Assembly: GCF_012847335.1 (NCBI RefSeq)
Contig: NZ_JABBDX010000001.1
Span: 248,001 to 312,000, forward strand
Origin: Psychrobacter sp. MF31
Lineage (GTDB): Bacteria > Pseudomonadota > Gammaproteobacteria > Pseudomonadales > Moraxellaceae
DNA: 64,000 nt
Direction of reading: 5' to 3'
The position numbers and the translations under genes were made by a program. How positions within the stretch are numbered: position 1 is the stretch's first letter; each line of letters starts with the position of its first letter. A model generated the notes under the pieces. It saw only the letters and a list, made by a program, of their open reading frames with translations. It had not been told where the DNA came from and ran no database searches. Positions 37,389 to 46,311 of the stretch are shown piece after piece.

Positions 37389-38663
37389 GTGAGCGCAGCG
37401 GTTTATAGGCTGCGATTACTTAGCACGGTTATGATCATCCCAAACTTTATGCGCGTCAAAATCACCAATGAAGCTGCCATTGCCTTTATTGGGCTGTATT
37501 GTATGGCGGTGGTCATGGGATTTGGGCGATTTTTATTTACGGCAACGTTGCCTGATATTATCAGTCAGCTTAATTTGACCACCCAAACGGCAGGGGCACT
37601 TGCCTCGGTCAACTATATTGGCTATTTTTTTGGGGCGCTGATTGCCATGTTTGTGCCGCAGCGCTTAACGTGGCAGTCGCTCATGTTTTGGGCGCTGACG
37701 AGCATTATCACCACCAGTTTATTAGCCATTCCCAATTTATCGTTGTGGGCTTGGTATCTTATTCGTGGTATTGCAGGCGTTGCAAGTGGCGTTGCCATGA
37801 TTTTAAGCTCAAGCTTGGTGCTTGGCTATTTAAGCGCGCCTCGCCGATCGGTGCTTTCAAGCGTTCATTACGCAGGGATTGGCACGGGGATTAGCGCTTC
37901 AGCAATATTGACCTGGTCATTATTATCGCTTGATTATTATTTTGATAAAATCTGGCTGACAGCTGCCCTGATCAGCTTGCCAGTCATGCTGCTGCTGATC
38001 GCCATCCGGCCTCAACTTTCAATACAACCCACCACCAAATTATCCATTTATAATACCTACGTAAATTTTAAACGCGCCTTATATGACGCCATTTCCGGTC
38101 ATGGCAGGAGCGTGGCGCTACTTTGTGCAAGCTACGCGCTAGCAGGGTTTGGTTATATCACCTCAGCGACGTTTTTACCGGTCATGGCAACCCAAAGGCT
38201 TACTGAAAATACATCGGCGGGGCTGCTGATTTGGTTGACCGTTGGGATTTTTGCGATGCTTTCCAACCCGCTTTGGGGGGCGCTTGCAAAACGGATTGGC
38301 GAGAGTCAAACGCTGATTGGCTTAACCATTTTGCAAGCGTTAGGAATGCTACTTCCTATCATTTTTCCGGCAGCCTTTGGGCTTTATGGCAATGCGGTGA
38401 TTTTAGGATTGACCTTTGCGGGAATCGTCTCGATGACGCTGGTGCTCATCAAAAATATCAATCCTGAATACTCCAACTTACTGATGGGCGTGGCAACCCT
38501 TGCTTATAGCGTCGGTCAATTTTTAGGACCTTTAGTGACCGTTTGGCTGGCTGGACAAAGCGATAATTTTAATTTGGGGCTGATCGTTGCGGCTGCCGGA
38601 CTTGTTATTAGCTTACTGCTGCTAATTTGGTTCTATCGACAATTGAAACCAAGAAGCGCCTAA
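37389..38663 (+). CDS. MFS transporter (YbfB/YjiJ-type)
   Basis: 424 residues with 12 predicted membrane helices. GFGRFLFTATLPDI in helix 1, the ASVNYIGYFFGAL helix and the GLLIWLTVGIFAMLSNPLWG loop fit the YbfB/YjiJ group, whose substrates are unknown. The GTG start at 37389 has AAGGA only two bases away, so ATGs at 37431 or 37449 are alternatives. The last four bases overlap the convergent Lrp-type gene, an arrangement often seen between an exporter and its regulator, though Lrp regulators more often lie divergent. Confidence 0.82.
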   Translation: MSAAVYRLRLLSTVMIIPNFMRVKITNEAAIAFIGLYCMAVVMGFGRFLFTATLPDIISQLNLTTQTAGALASVNYIGYFFGALIAMFVPQRLTWQSLMFWALTSIITTSLLAIPNLSLWAWYLIRGIAGVASGVAMILSSSLVLGYLSAPRRSVLSSVHYAGIGTGISASAILTWSLLSLDYYFDKIWLTAALISLPVMLLLIAIRPQLSIQPTTKLSIYNTYVNFKRALYDAISGHGRSVALLCASYALAGFGYITSATFLPVMATQRLTENTSAGLLIWLTVGIFAMLSNPLWGALAKRIGESQTLIGLTILQALGMLLPIIFPAAFGLYGNAVILGLTFAGIVSMTLVLIKNINPEYSNLLMGVATLAYSVGQFLGPLVTVWLAGQSDNFNLGLIVAAAGLVISLLLLIWFYRQLKPRSA

Positions 38664-39148
38664 ACTACGCTGCGGCTAAACACTTCACGAAGCTCAAAGC
38701 TTGTATGAACTTGCGCCACGCCCTCGATGCGGTTTAGCCGGTGCAATAAAAACTCCTCATAATGCGCCATATCGCGGACGCGAACTTTGATTAAATAATC
38801 TTCCGTGCGCCCCGTCACAATGCTGCAACTGACCACCTCATCAAAGCTTTGGATTTTTTGCTCAAATTGTGAAAAGCGTTCGGCAGTGTGCTTATCCATA
38901 CTGATAGCAATAAATACTGCAAGCGGATAGCCCAATTTTTCAGCGTCCGTTTGGGTATGGTAACCGGTGATGATGCCGCTATCCTCCAAGCGCTTTAGCC
39001 GCCGCGTGCAGGGCGTTGCTGACAAATTGACCCGTTCGGCAAGCTCCGTGATGCTCATTCGAGCGTCATTTTGCAAAAGTTTTAATAAACGCTTGTCAGT
39101 TGCGTCAATTTCAATAACTGAATTAGGCTTGTTAATAGTATTTGGCAT
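38660..39148 (-). CDS. Lrp/AsnC family transcriptional regulator
   Basis: 162 residues. The helix-turn-helix MSITELAERVNLSATPCTRRLKRLEDSG begins near residue 30, and the C-terminal RAM ligand domain (VVSCSIVTGRTEDYLIKVRV) is complete. Such proteins sense amino acids. It faces leuA across a 176 bp spacer and overlaps the MFS gene tail-to-tail by four bases, so either may be a target. No strong ribosome-binding site was seen. Confidence 0.92.
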   Translation of the reverse strand: MPNTINKPNSVIEIDATDKRLLKLLQNDARMSITELAERVNLSATPCTRRLKRLEDSGIITGYHTQTDAEKLGYPLAVFIAISMDKHTAERFSQFEQKIQSFDEVVSCSIVTGRTEDYLIKVRVRDMAHYEEFLLHRLNRIEGVAQVHTSFELREVFSRSVV

Positions 39149-39241
39149 AAAAATATAACTTAGTAGTGAAATAATTTATAGATAGCTATAATTATAGTGA
39201 AATTTGTCAAAATAGCCATAAAAATGGCGTTAAAAAGCTGA

Positions 39242-39271
39242 TTTTCACCACATCTTATTTGCTATTATAAT
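39242..39271 (+). promoter_or_regulatory. Putative leuA promoter
   Basis: TATAAT at 39266-39271 with TTTTCA 18 bases upstream (39242-39247). It lies 53 bp before the leuA start. No leader peptide rich in Leu was found in the spacer. Confidence 0.45.
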
Positions 39272-39324
39272 GATATTGAATCTTTTAACCCAACTTCGAT
39301 TACCACCTTAATTAAGGATTAATT

Positions 39325-41094
39325 ATGTCGCAAGCTCAACCTGCCGCGCAAAAAGTCACCCCAAAACATGCTGCCTTTGATTATCGCAAATACCGTCCCT
39401 TTGCTTTTGCCCCAAGTCTTACTGATCGCACGTGGCCAAGCAAAGTGATTGAAAAAGCGCCAATTTGGGCAAGTGTTGATCTTCGTGATGGCAACCAAGC
39501 GCTGATCGATCCGATGACCATTGAGCAAAAAATGCGCTTTTTTAAAACGTTGGTTGAGGTCGGTTTTAAAGAAATCGAAATTGGTTTTCCTTCAGCCGCT
39601 CAAGTTGAGTTTGACTTTACCCGCAAATTGATTGAAGAAAATCACGTTCCTGAAGATGTGACTTTGCAAGTGTTGGTTCAAGCGCGTGAGCATTTAATTG
39701 CCCGAACTTTTGAGTCCTTAAAAGGGGCGCGCCGAGCGATTGTCCACGTTTATAACTCAACGAGCAAAATCCAGCGCGAAAAAGTTTACGGCAAAAACCA
39801 TGAGGAAATCAAAGACATCGCCATTACCGGTGCGAACTTGCTTAAAGAGTATGCGGCAAAATATCCTGAAACGGAATGGGTATTTCAATATTCACCTGAA
39901 AGCTTTAGCCAAACTGAAACGGATTATGCCGTTGAAGTTTGTGATGCAGTTTGTGACATTTGGCAGCCAAAAAATGGTCAAGAAGTCATCATCAATTTGC
40001 CTGCAACGGTTGAGGCAGCAATGCCAAACGTCTTTGCCGACCAAGTTGAGTATTTTTGTCGTCACTTAAAAAACCGCAATCACGTAATTATCAGCCTTCA
40101 TACGCATAACGATCGCGGCTGTGCCATTGCTGCCGCTGAGCTTGGTGTTTTGGCAGGCGCGGATCGCATTGAGGGCACGCTTTTGGGTAATGGCGAGCGC
40201 ACCGGAAACATGGATGTGATGGTCATGGCGATGAACTTATTTAGCCAAGGCATCGATCCTGAGCTTGATTTTAGTAACATGAGCGAGATGGTTCAAGTGG
40301 TCAGCGAGTGCAACAACTTGCCTTTGCATCCGCGCCATCCTTATGTCGGCGATTTGGTCTTTACTGCCTTTAGCGGCTCGCACCAAGACGCCATTAAAAA
40401 GTCACTTGATTTCAATGAAAAAAATAAGGAAGCGACCGAAAATCTTTGGGATGTGGCGTATTTGCCGATTGATCCTGCACACATTGGTCGCAGCTATCAA
40501 GACGTGGTTCGCATCAATAGCCAATCGGGTAAAGGCGGCGTGGCTTATATCTTGCAGCGCAACTACGGCTTTAATTTGCCGCGTTGGATGCAAATTGACT
40601 TTAGCCAAGTCGTTCAGCAGCAAGCAGAAACTGCCGCTCGCGAGCTTCAAAATGATGAAATCTTAAAAACTTTTGAAGACACTTATTTGCAGCAAGGTCA
40701 GTTTGAATTGCTTGATTACAGCGTGACCAACAAAGGCGGCGAGGTCAACTTTGATGGTCAAGTGAAAATGTTTGATGACACCATGACCATTAGCGGTACT
40801 GGAAATGGACCCTTATCCTCATTTATTGACGGTCTTGCCAAGCAAACCGGCAAAGCCATCCAAGTGGTTAACTATTCAGAACACGCCATCAACCCGCAGC
40901 ACAACAGCGGCAATGGCATCGATGACGACAACAACCGCGACAATAAAACCAACGCCAATGCAGCAGCTTATATTCAGCTAAATATTGATGGCGATATTTA
41001 TTCAGGGATCGGCACTTGCAGCAGCACGGTTTCTGCCATGCTAAAAGGCGCGTTATCTGCCTTAGCGCAAGCACCGCAAGGGGCTGTTGCTTAA
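39325..41094 (+). CDS. leuA: 2-isopropylmalate synthase (type 2)
   Basis: 589 residues, the long LeuA type. It condenses acetyl-CoA with 2-ketoisovalerate, the first committed step to leucine. The catalytic start is SVDLRDGNQALIDPM, the metal and substrate loops include EIEIGFPSAAQVEFDF and ISLHTHNDRGCAIA, and the C-terminal LeuA dimer domain (leucine feedback site) is complete. A Asn/Asp-rich loop (NGIDDDNNRDNKTN) interrupts the C-terminal domain near residue 535. TTAAGGATTAATT precedes the ATG. Adjacent Lrp regulator may control it. Confidence 0.96.
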   Translation: MSQAQPAAQKVTPKHAAFDYRKYRPFAFAPSLTDRTWPSKVIEKAPIWASVDLRDGNQALIDPMTIEQKMRFFKTLVEVGFKEIEIGFPSAAQVEFDFTRKLIEENHVPEDVTLQVLVQAREHLIARTFESLKGARRAIVHVYNSTSKIQREKVYGKNHEEIKDIAITGANLLKEYAAKYPETEWVFQYSPESFSQTETDYAVEVCDAVCDIWQPKNGQEVIINLPATVEAAMPNVFADQVEYFCRHLKNRNHVIISLHTHNDRGCAIAAAELGVLAGADRIEGTLLGNGERTGNMDVMVMAMNLFSQGIDPELDFSNMSEMVQVVSECNNLPLHPRHPYVGDLVFTAFSGSHQDAIKKSLDFNEKNKEATENLWDVAYLPIDPAHIGRSYQDVVRINSQSGKGGVAYILQRNYGFNLPRWMQIDFSQVVQQQAETAARELQNDEILKTFEDTYLQQGQFELLDYSVTNKGGEVNFDGQVKMFDDTMTISGTGNGPLSSFIDGLAKQTGKAIQVVNYSEHAINPQHNSGNGIDDDNNRDNKTNANAAAYIQLNIDGDIYSGIGTCSSTVSAMLKGALSALAQAPQGAVA

Positions 41095-41124
41095 TTTGAT
41101 GGCGAGTTGATCCTTGTTCTAACC

Positions 41125-41158
41125 AAAACGCTGTGATAATTCATCATGGCGTTTTTTA
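41125..41158 (+). terminator. Terminator after leuA
   Basis: aaaacgc and gcgtttt enclose an imperfect gataattcatc hairpin and are followed by T residues. Confidence 0.7.
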
Positions 41159-41303
41159 ATGTTATTTAAAAAATAAAATAAACTAAAGTTTATAAAAAAT
41201 CTAGATAGCATAATATTACTTGAGTTTTAATGCCCAACCTCTTACGCTAATAGCATTAGCTCGATAAAACAAAAAACAGATTATTTTTAATAAAAGGCTG
41301 ATT

Positions 41304-41852
41304 ATGGAATCGCTCTCTTTGGCATCATTTACCTTAGCTTCAATTTTATCCTCCCTACCGGCTGCTAATATGGAAACCAGCCAAGCTAAAATCACCACGC
41401 ATATCAGCCCCGCGATTGCAGGACAGTGGGAAGTGGACTTGCAAGATGCCCAAAACAGAGCGCAAGAAAAAGATAATGAGCTATCAAAATCTAAAAACAA
41501 CGCTAAAAACAGTTCTAAAAACAACCCGCCCTTAACTCAGTCGCCTAAAGTAAAAACGAACACCCAATGCCGTGAGCTTTATAACTTTGCAGCAGATAAT
41601 GAAGTTTGGACAGTCAGCGGTAAAGAGCGGACGTATGGTCGCTATTTGGTGACCCATCGCGATGAAGGCTTGCCAATCATTGCTTTACAAACGATTTATG
41701 ATAATAATGAGCCGGACTGCTCAGGAAATCAAATCGATCAATCCGGCGAGGCGTTTGTGGCTTTTGTTCAGCATGACGGCAATAAAATGCAGTGGTGCGC
41801 GGATGATAAAGGCGCGGAGTGCTTTATGAGTTTTCATCGCGTTTTGCCTTGA
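41304..41852 (+). CDS. Putative secreted hypothetical protein
   Basis: 182 residues. The first 21 residues are hydrophobic with a plausible signal cleavage (LASILSSLPAANM), although the positive N-terminus is lacking. A low-complexity Asn/Lys/Ser stretch follows (residues about 60-85) and then a compact C-terminal domain with four cysteines (TQCREL, PDCSGN, QWCADD, AECFMS), suggesting periplasmic disulfides. No family was recognised. It ends at a bidirectional terminator shared with accC. Confidence 0.65.
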   Translation: MESLSLASFTLASILSSLPAANMETSQAKITTHISPAIAGQWEVDLQDAQNRAQEKDNELSKSKNNAKNSSKNNPPLTQSPKVKTNTQCRELYNFAADNEVWTVSGKERTYGRYLVTHRDEGLPIIALQTIYDNNEPDCSGNQIDQSGEAFVAFVQHDGNKMQWCADDKGAECFMSFHRVLP

Positions 41853-41867
41853 TGATCTTTACCGAAT

Positions 41868-41899
41868 AAAAAAACCACCTAGCCTAAGGTGGTTTTTTA
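41868..41899. terminator. Bidirectional terminator
   Basis: aaaccacct (41872-41880) pairs with aggtggttt (41887-41895), flanked by A and T runs, between two convergent genes. Confidence 0.88.
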
Positions 41900-41917
41900 T
41901 TGGTAAATAACGAAGCG

Positions 41918-43285
41918 CTAAACCGCTTCGGCTTTTTGCGCAGGTTTTTTCTTGAGCAGTTCATTTTCCAGATAATGAATGTTTTGTGCTTCATTCACAA
42001 AGTTGTCATCGGCTAAAATGATATCGCGGTGCAAAGGAATGTTGGTGTTAATCCCAGCGATAATCAACTCATCAAGCGCATGCAACGTTTTGGCAATCGC
42101 TTGGCGGCGGGTTTGACCGTGGCAAATGAGCTTACCAATCAGGGAGTCATAATAAGCTGGGATCTCATAACCTGGATACAGGTGTGAATCAAAGCGAACG
42201 CCTGCGCCACTTGGGCTATAAAGCTGAGTGACTTTGCCAGGAGAAGGCATAAAAGTCGTCGCATCTTCAGCGTTGATCCGGCATTCGATGGCGTGACCTT
42301 GGATTTCAATTTCACTTTGGTGATAGGACAAACCATATCCTGCGGCAATTTTAAGCTGCTCAACCACGATATCAATGCCGGTGATCATCTCAGTGACTGG
42401 ATGCTCAACCTGAACGCGGGTGTTCATTTCAATAAAGAAAAATTCATTATTTTCAAATAAAAACTCAAAAGTTCCTGCGCCGCGATATTTAACCAGCTGA
42501 CAGGCTTTAACACAAGCTTGCAAAATTGGCTCACGAACATCGTCAGGGATATCTGGGGCAGGGGCTTCTTCAAAGACTTTTTGATGGCGGCGCTGAAGCG
42601 AGCAGTCGCGATCATACAAATGGATGGCATTACCATTGCCGTCGCCTAAGACTTGAACTTCAACGTGGCGCGGGTTTTGTAGGTAGCGCTCCATATAAAC
42701 GGTATCATCGCCAAACCAAAGCTCAGCTTCTTGTTTTGCGGCTTGAACCTGACCGATCAGCTCATCAAAGCGCTCAACCACGCGCATTCCACGACCACCG
42801 CCGCCCGCTGCCGCTTTAATCAATAGCGGAAAGCCAATATTTTTAGCTTGTTCTTCAGCGTTGTGCAAATTCACCGTGCCAACAGATCCTGGAACGGTCG
42901 GAACGCCTGCTTTTTTCATCGCGTTAATGGCGGAGACTTTATTTCCCATCAAGCGGATATGGTCGGCATTGGGTCCTACAAAGGTCAATCCGGCAGCTTC
43001 AATTTGCTCTGCAAACTCAGCATTTTCTGCCAAAAATCCATATCCTGGGTGAATGGCATCGGCGCCAGTGATTTCAGCAGCGGTCAAGATGGCATTGATG
43101 TTAAGATAGCTTTGATTTGCGTTTGGGTTGCCGATACAAATGGCTTCATCCACAAATCGCAAATGCATAAGGTTTTCGTCAGCGGTGGAATAAACGCCCA
43201 CAGTTTCAATGCCAAGCGCCTTACAAGCGCGGACGATTCGAAGGGCAATCTCGCCGCGGTTGGCGATGAGCAGTTTTTTTATCAT
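41918..43285 (-). CDS. accC: Acetyl-CoA carboxylase, biotin carboxylase subunit
   Basis: 455 residues (449 in E. coli). AccC carboxylates the biotin on AccB using ATP and bicarbonate, the first step of fatty-acid synthesis. [16 protein letters not shown] opens the chain; [13 protein letters not shown] is the ATP-grasp glycine loop; [16 protein letters not shown] carries the catalytic Glu and metal ligands. AAGGA lies 7 bases before the ATG at 43285; an ATG at 43336 would add an unsupported N-terminus. accB lies 84 bp upstream on the same strand. Confidence 0.97.
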   Translation of the reverse strand: MIKKLLIANRGEIALRIVRACKALGIETVGVYSTADENLMHLRFVDEAICIGNPNANQSYLNINAILTAAEITGADAIHPGYGFLAENAEFAEQIEAAGLTFVGPNADHIRLMGNKVSAINAMKKAGVPTVPGSVGTVNLHNAEEQAKNIGFPLLIKAAAGGGGRGMRVVERFDELIGQVQAAKQEAELWFGDDTVYMERYLQNPRHVEVQVLGDGNGNAIHLYDRDCSLQRRHQKVFEEAPAPDIPDDVREPILQACVKACQLVKYRGAGTFEFLFENNEFFFIEMNTRVQVEHPVTEMITGIDIVVEQLKIAAGYGLSYHQSEIEIQGHAIECRINAEDATTFMPSPGKVTQLYSPSGAGVRFDSHLYPGYEIPAYYDSLIGKLICHGQTRRQAIAKTLHALDELIIAGINTNIPLHRDIILADDNFVNEAQNIHYLENELLKKKPAQKAEAV

Positions 43286-43369
43286 GGGATCATCCTTGTA
43301 AACGCTGATGAGGGGCGTAACGTTACACGCCATCATGCCGCATCAGCATATAAAGTAAATCAAAAAATA

Positions 43370-43804
43370 TTAAGCTTTATAACGAATGACCGGCTGACCA
43401 AACTGAACAACTTCGCCGTTACTGACTAAAATCTCATCAATCACGCCGCTTTGAGTGGCTTCTAAATGGTTCATGATTTTCATGGCTTCAATGATTGCCA
43501 AGGTATCGCCTGCTTGAACTTTTTGACCGACTTTAACAAACGGAGGATCATTGGGGCTAGGAGCGGCATAAAATACGCCAACCATAGGTGACGTCTCAAC
43601 GCTGCCTGCTTTTGCGCTTGATTTGGCGGCAGGCGCAATAGGTGCGGCACCAACAGCGGCAGTAGGCGCCGCCATAATGGCAGGAGCTGGCGCATCATAG
43701 TGACGGGTCAGGCTGATATGCTCATCTTCAGAGCTGACTTCTAGGTTGACCAGCTCGTTTTCTTCCATAAGAGCAATGAGGGTGCGTATTTTTTCGATAT
43801 CCAT
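43370..43804 (-). CDS. accB: Acetyl-CoA carboxylase, biotin carboxyl carrier protein
   Basis: 144 residues. The N-terminal domain MDIEKIRTLIALMEE, an Ala/Pro-rich linker (residues 38-66) and the C-terminal biotinyl domain are all present. The biotinylated lysine is K109 in IIEAMKIMN. It carries carboxybiotin between AccC and the AccAD transferase. It is the first gene of accBC. Confidence 0.97.
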   Translation of the reverse strand: MDIEKIRTLIALMEENELVNLEVSSEDEHISLTRHYDAPAPAIMAAPTAAVGAAPIAPAAKSSAKAGSVETSPMVGVFYAAPSPNDPPFVKVGQKVQAGDTLAIIEAMKIMNHLEATQSGVIDEILVSNGEVVQFGQPVIRYKA

Positions 43805-44044
43805 GATGATGATGAGCCTTATTCTAAGTGTAAATAACAGTGTAACAAAATATTGTTAATGTGATTGCTAATCATACCTATATTAGTCGCAATGAGCAAT
43901 CGATGTACAGTTGTTAACTGGAATTTTTACATATTTTTTAATGAAAGGTGAGAAACTGGTAATTTTTTAGGCAGTAATCAGCCATTAATAGTCAATCATG
44001 CTGAAAATAAAGTCATTATAGGAAATTGGGCAAATTTTTGATAT

Positions 44045-44074
44045 AAAAAAGCGGCTCATTGTTGCCGCTTTTGT
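44045..44074 (-). terminator. Terminator after the MATE gene
   Basis: On the minus strand AAAGCGGC pairs with GCCGCTTT around AACAATGA and is followed by T6. Confidence 0.8.
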
Positions 44075-44109
44075 GAGTAATGAGTAAAGTTCGTCGTTAT
44101 TTTTAGGCA

Positions 44110-45474
44110 TTAAGACCATTTTTGAACCAAGCGCTTTTGCTGATAGCGAAGCCGTAACGTCAGCAAGATAGCGGCTAAAAACAGTCCAGTGACGAGCGCC
44201 ATCCAAAACCCTTGCGCGCCAATATCGGTAAAGCGCACCAAGTAAATACCAAGCGGCAACGCCACTAACCAATAGCAAAATAGCGTCAAGTACATGGGAA
44301 CGGTCGTGTCTTGCATTCCACGTAAAATACCAGCAATGTTGACCTGCCAGCCATCAAACAGCTGATAGCCAAGCGCAAAAATGAGCAAATACATGGCTTG
44401 GGCTTGAACTTCTGGATTGTCGGTAAAGGCGGCGGCAAGTTGCGGTCTGAATTGCCAAACCCCAACCATACAAATTATGGCAATGATAATCGTCCAAATC
44501 AGCCCTGTTTTTTGAACGTGGCGCAGCGCGATAAGATTTTGCTCGCCAAAGCGATTGGACACCATAATGGTCAGCGCCATCGCCACCGACATAGGAACCA
44601 TAAACAGCTGCGAGGTGACGGCAAGAGCCACTTGATGCGAGGCAACTGCAAGCTCACCAAGCGGGCTGATGACCAGTGAAGCTAAACTAAAAAGGCTGGC
44701 TTCAAAAAAGATAGAAACGCCAATCGGCACGCCAAGCTTGAGCAGTTTACTAATTTGGGCGCGATTTGGGCGGGCAAAGGCGTAAAAAAAGCGCGTACTG
44801 GCAAACTGTTGGCGCTTGGAAAACGCCGTATAAGTTGCAAGCAGCAACACATTAATCCAAAGGGTAATCGCCGTTGCCACCCCGCAGCCTGCGCCGCCAA
44901 GCTCAGGCATGCCGTAAAGCCCGTTGATAAAAATGTAATTGAGCGGAATGTTGGCAAGTAAACCAATAATACTAATGATGGTCACAGGCTCTGGTCGACC
45001 AAGCGCCTCGCAATAGCTTCGCAGCACCGCATAAACCGCAATCGCCGGAAAACCAAAAGACACCCCGTGAAGATATTGCGCCGCTTTTGGCTGAATGTTT
45101 TCAGGAACGCCCATCAGCCCCAAAACGTTGGGCATGATATTAACAATCAAAAACCCTAAGATACCAATAACCGCTGCCGTCCAAAGCGACTGCTGAGTGA
45201 TATGTGGCACATGATCATGATTATTTTGCCCAACCGCTTCGCCAATTAAGGGCGTGGTCGCAATCAATGTTCCCGTTGCCAATAAAAATAGCGGTAACCA
45301 AATCCCAGAACCAATCGATACCGCCGCCAAATCAAGCGCAGATACGCGCCCCGCCATAATCGCATCAACCACCCCAAGCGCTGCTTGGCAAAATTGAGTG
45401 ATTAAAATCGGCAATACCAAGACGCCTAAGCGCAAGCTATAGCCTTTAAAATTTGTAAACGTAAACCCAGACAT
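44110..45474 (-). CDS. MATE family multidrug/sodium antiporter (NorM-like)
   Basis: 454 residues with 12 predicted helices in two homologous halves. Family signs are LVLPILITQFCQAALGVVDAIMAGRVS in helix 1-2, SIGSGIWLPLFLLATGTL, the PLNYIFINGLYG loop and VASHQVALAVTSQLFMVP in the second half. MATE pumps export cationic drugs in exchange for Na+ or H+. The frame is open to 45576, but that stretch overlaps a terminator hairpin at 45558-45600, so the ATG at 45474 is preferred. Confidence 0.9.
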   Translation of the reverse strand: MSGFTFTNFKGYSLRLGVLVLPILITQFCQAALGVVDAIMAGRVSALDLAAVSIGSGIWLPLFLLATGTLIATTPLIGEAVGQNNHDHVPHITQQSLWTAAVIGILGFLIVNIMPNVLGLMGVPENIQPKAAQYLHGVSFGFPAIAVYAVLRSYCEALGRPEPVTIISIIGLLANIPLNYIFINGLYGMPELGGAGCGVATAITLWINVLLLATYTAFSKRQQFASTRFFYAFARPNRAQISKLLKLGVPIGVSIFFEASLFSLASLVISPLGELAVASHQVALAVTSQLFMVPMSVAMALTIMVSNRFGEQNLIALRHVQKTGLIWTIIIAIICMVGVWQFRPQLAAAFTDNPEVQAQAMYLLIFALGYQLFDGWQVNIAGILRGMQDTTVPMYLTLFCYWLVALPLGIYLVRFTDIGAQGFWMALVTGLFLAAILLTLRLRYQQKRLVQKWS

Positions 45475-45557
45475 AAGTATAAACAGCTTAAATAATAAGG
45501 GGTAAATCGCTTGAGTAGGGCGCAAAATCAGCCTGCCACAAAATCCCAAGCGCCAAA

Positions 45558-45600
45558 AACAAAATAACCCGTCCATTCACAATGAAGCGGACAGGTTATT
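45558..45600 (-). terminator. Terminator after the EVE-domain gene
   Basis: On the minus strand AATAACCTGTCC pairs with GGACGGGTTATT (one mismatch) around a 14-base loop, then TTGTTTTT. It lies about 70 bp after the EVE gene stop and within the maximal MATE frame. Confidence 0.75.
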
Positions 45601-45671
45601 GACCCTGTGATGGTAATCAAGTCGCTAAGTGATGTCAATATTTTAACTGGCTAAGTCATTGCTCAGCATTA

Positions 45672-46157
45672 CTAGGAATGCGCTTTTAAAACGCCCAAAT
45701 CTTCAGCAAGGTTTATAATGGCATTCCAGTGCATGGCAGTTAGCGGCAAAACGGTAAGCTGCTCACAGCCTTTTCGCAGCAGCAAGGAGTCTTCAAGCTC
45801 CGGCAGGGTTTTTAACTCTTCAAGTGGAACGACATCACAAAAGGCTTTTTCAAACGCAACATCAATCATAAACCAACGCGGCTTATCCTCAGTCGCTTTT
45901 GGATCAAAATGGCGATGCTCAGGATGAAACTGTGTTGGATCAGGGTAGCCCTCGCGGCTGACCGTCATGATTCCGGCAACGCCTGAGGGCTTGGCACTTG
46001 AGTGATAAAACATGATCTTATCACCGACTTTCATCTCATCGCGCATAAAATTGCGAGCGCGATAATTGCGAACGCCATCCCACATATCCGTGCCAAGCTG
46101 TTGTAAGTCATGAATACTAAAGCATTTTGGATTGGATTTTATCAGCCAATAATTCAC
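45672..46157 (-). CDS. EVE domain-containing protein
   Basis: 161 residues, a single EVE domain with PUA-like fold, related to the eukaryotic THYN1 proteins that read modified bases. MNYWLIKSNPKCFSI, WDGVRNYRARNFMR, GDKIMFYHS and the PRWFMIDVAFE block are diagnostic. The GTG start at 46157 follows CAGGAG at 5 bases. Biological role in bacteria is not settled; it has its own terminator and diverges from hemW. Confidence 0.92.
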   Translation of the reverse strand: MNYWLIKSNPKCFSIHDLQQLGTDMWDGVRNYRARNFMRDEMKVGDKIMFYHSSAKPSGVAGIMTVSREGYPDPTQFHPEHRHFDPKATEDKPRWFMIDVAFEKAFCDVVPLEELKTLPELEDSLLLRKGCEQLTVLPLTAMHWNAIINLAEDLGVLKAHS

Positions 46158-46311
46158 TTGCGCTCCTGATTTTAGTTGATTGTTTTGATTTAACTGATTT
46201 TAATTCATTGTGCAGTCATCATGCTTTTATGAGCGCGCGACTTTTAATTTAAAGGCAAAGTCGGTATTCTAGCGCTAATTTTTACGATTAAATAAAGCTG
46301 TTCCTCTAACT

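Noticed and set aside
42848-43429. 193-residue plus-strand frame across accC/accB
   Set aside because: Antisense shadow of accC, whose ATP-grasp motifs are intact.
44398-44679. Histidine/arginine-rich plus-strand frame inside the MATE gene
   Set aside because: Antisense of a membrane gene; the His/Arg repeats come from the complement of hydrophobic codons.
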